This document shows, piece after piece, positions 62,006 to 64,000 of a stretch of 64,000 nt of DNA (within the stretch, counting starts at the first letter, position 1; each line of letters opens with the position of its first letter). Below the pieces are notes generated by a model. The model saw nothing but the letters and a program-made list of their open reading frames with translations. It searched no databases and was not told where the DNA came from. This DNA is from Streptomyces sp. XD-27. GTDB lineage: Bacteria; Actinomycetota; Actinomycetes; Streptomycetales; Streptomycetaceae. The stretch lies in the NCBI RefSeq assembly GCF_030553055.1, contig NZ_CP130713.1:2604001-2668000 (forward strand), read 5' to 3'. A program made the position numbers and the translations under genes.

Positions 62006-63043
62006 ATGAACACAACACGCCCCATGGATTTCGCCGTCATCGTCGACGGCCTGGTCAAGCAGTACCCCGGCCGCCCGGTTCCGGCCGTCGACAACCTGAG
62101 TTTCACGGTCAACCACGGGGAGGTCTTCGGCTTCCTCGGCCCCAACGGGGCGGGAAAGACCACCACCCTCGGCATTCTCACCACCCGGGTCGCCCCGACC
62201 GGCGGACGCGCCTTCGTACAGGGCGTGGACGTGGTGAACAAGCCGGCCGTGGCCCGCCAGTCGTTCGCCGTCGTACCCCAGCGCAACAACCTGGACCGCT
62301 CGCTGACGATCCGCCAGAACCTCACCTTCCATGCCGGCTACCACGGCCTGTCGCGGGCGGAGCGCAACCGGCTGGCGGACGAGAGCCTGGAGTGGGTGGG
62401 GCTGGCCGACCACGGCAACGCCCGTGCCGACCAGGTCTCCGGCGGCCAGGCGCAGCGGGTGATGATCGCCCGCGCGCTCATGCACCGGCCGCGGGTGCTG
62501 TTCCTGGACGAGCCCGCCACCGGACTGGACCCCCAGTCGCAGATCTTCGTACACGAACGGGTCGCGGAGCTGAAGGAGCGGGGCGTCACGGTGGTCATCA
62601 CCACCCACAACATGGAGGAGGCGGCCCGCCTGTGCGACCGCGTCGGCATCGTGGACCACGGCAAGCTGCTGGCGCTGGACACCCCGCAGGCGCTGATGGA
62701 CACGCTCAGCGCCACCGCGCTGACGGTGTCGGTGGTGCCGCCGCACGCGGGCATCGACGGGGCACTGGCCGGCTTGCGCGCGCTGAGCTTCGTGGAGCGC
62801 GTCGAGGTGCTCCAGCAGGACGACGCGGAGCTGGTGGCCAGCATCCTTGAGGGCGGCGGTCAGGCCGCGGCCCAGGACAACACCGTACGGATGAAGATCT
62901 ACAGCGAGGCCCTGTCGTCGACGCTGCTGCCCGCCGCCATCAAGGCCCTGACCGGCGCCGGTTGCGAACTCAGGGACCTGAGCGTGAACGAGGCGTCCCT
63001 GGAAGACGTCTTCGTCGAGCTGACGGGGAAGGAACTGCGATGA
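62006..63043 (+). CDS. ABC exporter ATPase (DrrA-like)
   Basis: An ATPase of 345 residues of the daunorubicin-resistance (DrrA) group. Walker A is GPNGAGKTTT, the signature VSGGQAQRV, Walker B VLFLDEPATGLDP, and the switch His is in TTHNMEEA. A C-terminal extension of about 100 residues (LSVNEASLEDVFVELTG) is typical for DrrA-type proteins. ATG 62006 is preferred over TTG 62003. Its stop overlaps the permease start (ATGA at 63040). Probably exports or protects from the product of this cluster. Confidence 0.9.
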   Translation: MNTTRPMDFAVIVDGLVKQYPGRPVPAVDNLSFTVNHGEVFGFLGPNGAGKTTTLGILTTRVAPTGGRAFVQGVDVVNKPAVARQSFAVVPQRNNLDRSLTIRQNLTFHAGYHGLSRAERNRLADESLEWVGLADHGNARADQVSGGQAQRVMIARALMHRPRVLFLDEPATGLDPQSQIFVHERVAELKERGVTVVITTHNMEEAARLCDRVGIVDHGKLLALDTPQALMDTLSATALTVSVVPPHAGIDGALAGLRALSFVERVEVLQQDDAELVASILEGGGQAAAQDNTVRMKIYSEALSSTLLPAAIKALTGAGCELRDLSVNEASLEDVFVELTGKELR

Positions 63044-64000
63044 CCACCTCCGCACCCGCCAACAAGCCGACCGGGGACGATACGGCCGTCATACCTGTGG
63101 TCGGGGGCGAGCCGCCGGGCTCTGGTCCCGGGCCCGGGCCCGGAGCCGGAACCGGGGACCGCCCGTCGCCGGTGGTCGGGATCGTCCAGCCGTCCGGGGG
63201 GCAGACCCCGGTGGTGACCGGGCCGCTGTTCGGCGGCGGCCCGGCGGACACGGGAGCCGCGCCGGGCCGGGGAGCCGCGTTGAGCCCTGTCCCGGCGGGC
63301 CCCGTGTCGGGCCCCACGCCCGCGTTCGCCTCCGCCCCCGCGCCGATGGAGAGCGCCACCCCCAAGCCGCGTCCACCGGGCGGTGGCGGCCGCCACCGCC
63401 GCCGCGCCAACCGGTGGCGGACGTTCTGCTTCATCCTGTGGCGGGACGTCTTCGTGACCGGCCGTGAGATCGCGCCCTTCCTGGGCCAGGTCCTCGTGGA
63501 GCCGTTCTTCATCCTCTTCGTCTTCGGCAAGGTGCTCGGCCAACTCGGCTACACCGCGCCCGGCTTCGAGCAGGTGCTGCTGCCCGGTGTGGTGGCGCTC
63601 AACAGCTTCCTGGTCGCCCTGCAGAACACCGCGCTTCCACTGGCCATCGACTTCTCCTGGACCAAGGAGATCGAGGACCGGCTGCTGGCCCCGATCCCCA
63701 CCGCGCTGGTCGCGGTGGAGAAGGCGGTCTTCGGCGCGATCCGCGGCGTCATCGGCTCGCTGATCATGATCCCGATCGGCCTGCTGCTGCTGGACAACGT
63801 CTCCTGGCCGCTGAGCAAGATGCCCGCGACGCTGGGCATCGTGGCGCTCGGCGGGATCGTCGGCGGCGCGGTGGGCCTGACGCTGGGCACCCTGGCCCCG
63901 GCGCGCCACATCAGCATCGTCTTCGCCATGACGCTGACCCCGATCATGTTCACCGGCGCCACCCAGTTCCCCTGGAAGAGCCTGGAGGACCTGCGCTGGT
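63040..64000 (+). CDS. ABC exporter permease (DrrB-like), partial
   Basis: The first 320 codons of an ABC-2 type permease that runs off the window. An unusually long Pro/Gly-rich disordered N-terminus (about 1-110) ends in a basic stretch (GGGRHRRRANRW). Membrane helices then follow (LVEPFFILFVFGKVLGQLGY, LPGVVALNSFLVALQN, GSLIMIPIGLLLLDN, GIVALGGIVGGAVG), with the conserved EIEDRLLAPIP loop of DrrB proteins. Coupled to the ATPase by ATGA overlap. Confidence 0.88.
   Translation, partial: MTTSAPANKPTGDDTAVIPVVGGEPPGSGPGPGPGAGTGDRPSPVVGIVQPSGGQTPVVTGPLFGGGPADTGAAPGRGAALSPVPAGPVSGPTPAFASAPAPMESATPKPRPPGGGGRHRRRANRWRTFCFILWRDVFVTGREIAPFLGQVLVEPFFILFVFGKVLGQLGYTAPGFEQVLLPGVVALNSFLVALQNTALPLAIDFSWTKEIEDRLLAPIPTALVAVEKAVFGAIRGVIGSLIMIPIGLLLLDNVSWPLSKMPATLGIVALGGIVGGAVGLTLGTLAPARHISIVFAMTLTPIMFTGATQFPWKSLEDLRW

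Overview
The window is high-GC DNA with near-total GC third positions, GTG/ATG starts, very rare TTA codons and GTGA/ATGA gene overlaps, which point to a Streptomyces chromosome. The gene order (orn, then cebR-cebEFG-bglC, a c-di-GMP enzyme, then an ehu-type amino acid ABC operon) matches what I remember of the Streptomyces coelicolor SCO2793-SCO2831 region. That is recollection, not a search. No rRNA gene, CRISPR array, integrase or IS transposase was seen.

Layout. 0-16 kb is core: orn and tRNA-His, a PAS/GAF/PP2C phosphatase with a kinase-like domain, the cellobiose locus with CebR-type operators, a GH18 chitinase, an OmpR-type two-component pair, and a spermidine synthase-like protein. 16-26 kb holds an HTH/TPR regulator, a histidine phosphatase, a PAP2 phosphatase, and a tightly coupled operon of a Cas4/AddB-like nuclease with an iron-sulfur cysteine pattern, an unknown 529-residue protein, a proline-rich linker ORF and an SF1 helicase. 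It ends with tRNA-Lys.

26-38.7 kb is the most accessory part. It contains a glycosyltransferase, an antibiotic-monooxygenase-like protein, a SARP activator, a 56-residue RiPP precursor ending in ICICTVGDR, and a fused azoline-type cyclodehydratase whose gene contains a TTA codon. A NarL-type kinase and regulator, a Trp-rich 50-residue ORF, a degenerate acyl-AMP ligase and a secreted M6 protease follow. I read the SARP, precursor and cyclodehydratase as the core of a small azol(in)e RiPP cluster.

38.7-52.5 kb returns to core-like genes: a BldD-box-preceded GGDEF/EAL gene (cdgA), a luciferase-like monooxygenase and a MOSC protein. Then comes a catabolic block (two Asp/Glu racemase-superfamily enzymes, a hydroxyacid dehydrogenase, an amidase, a DUF3830 protein) beside ehuBCDA and an IclR regulator, then a second identical tRNA-Lys. 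52.6-64 kb holds a phosphopantetheinyl transferase, a hydrolase, and a second small biosynthetic cluster: LAL regulator, FAD amine oxidase, stand-alone AMP ligase, an apparently dead thioesterase, and a DrrAB-like exporter cut by the window end.

Four genes (cdgA, the amidase, ehuD and the LAL regulator) are each broken by a one-base frameshift that one extra G would repair. I treat these as probable homopolymer errors, although true mutations are possible.
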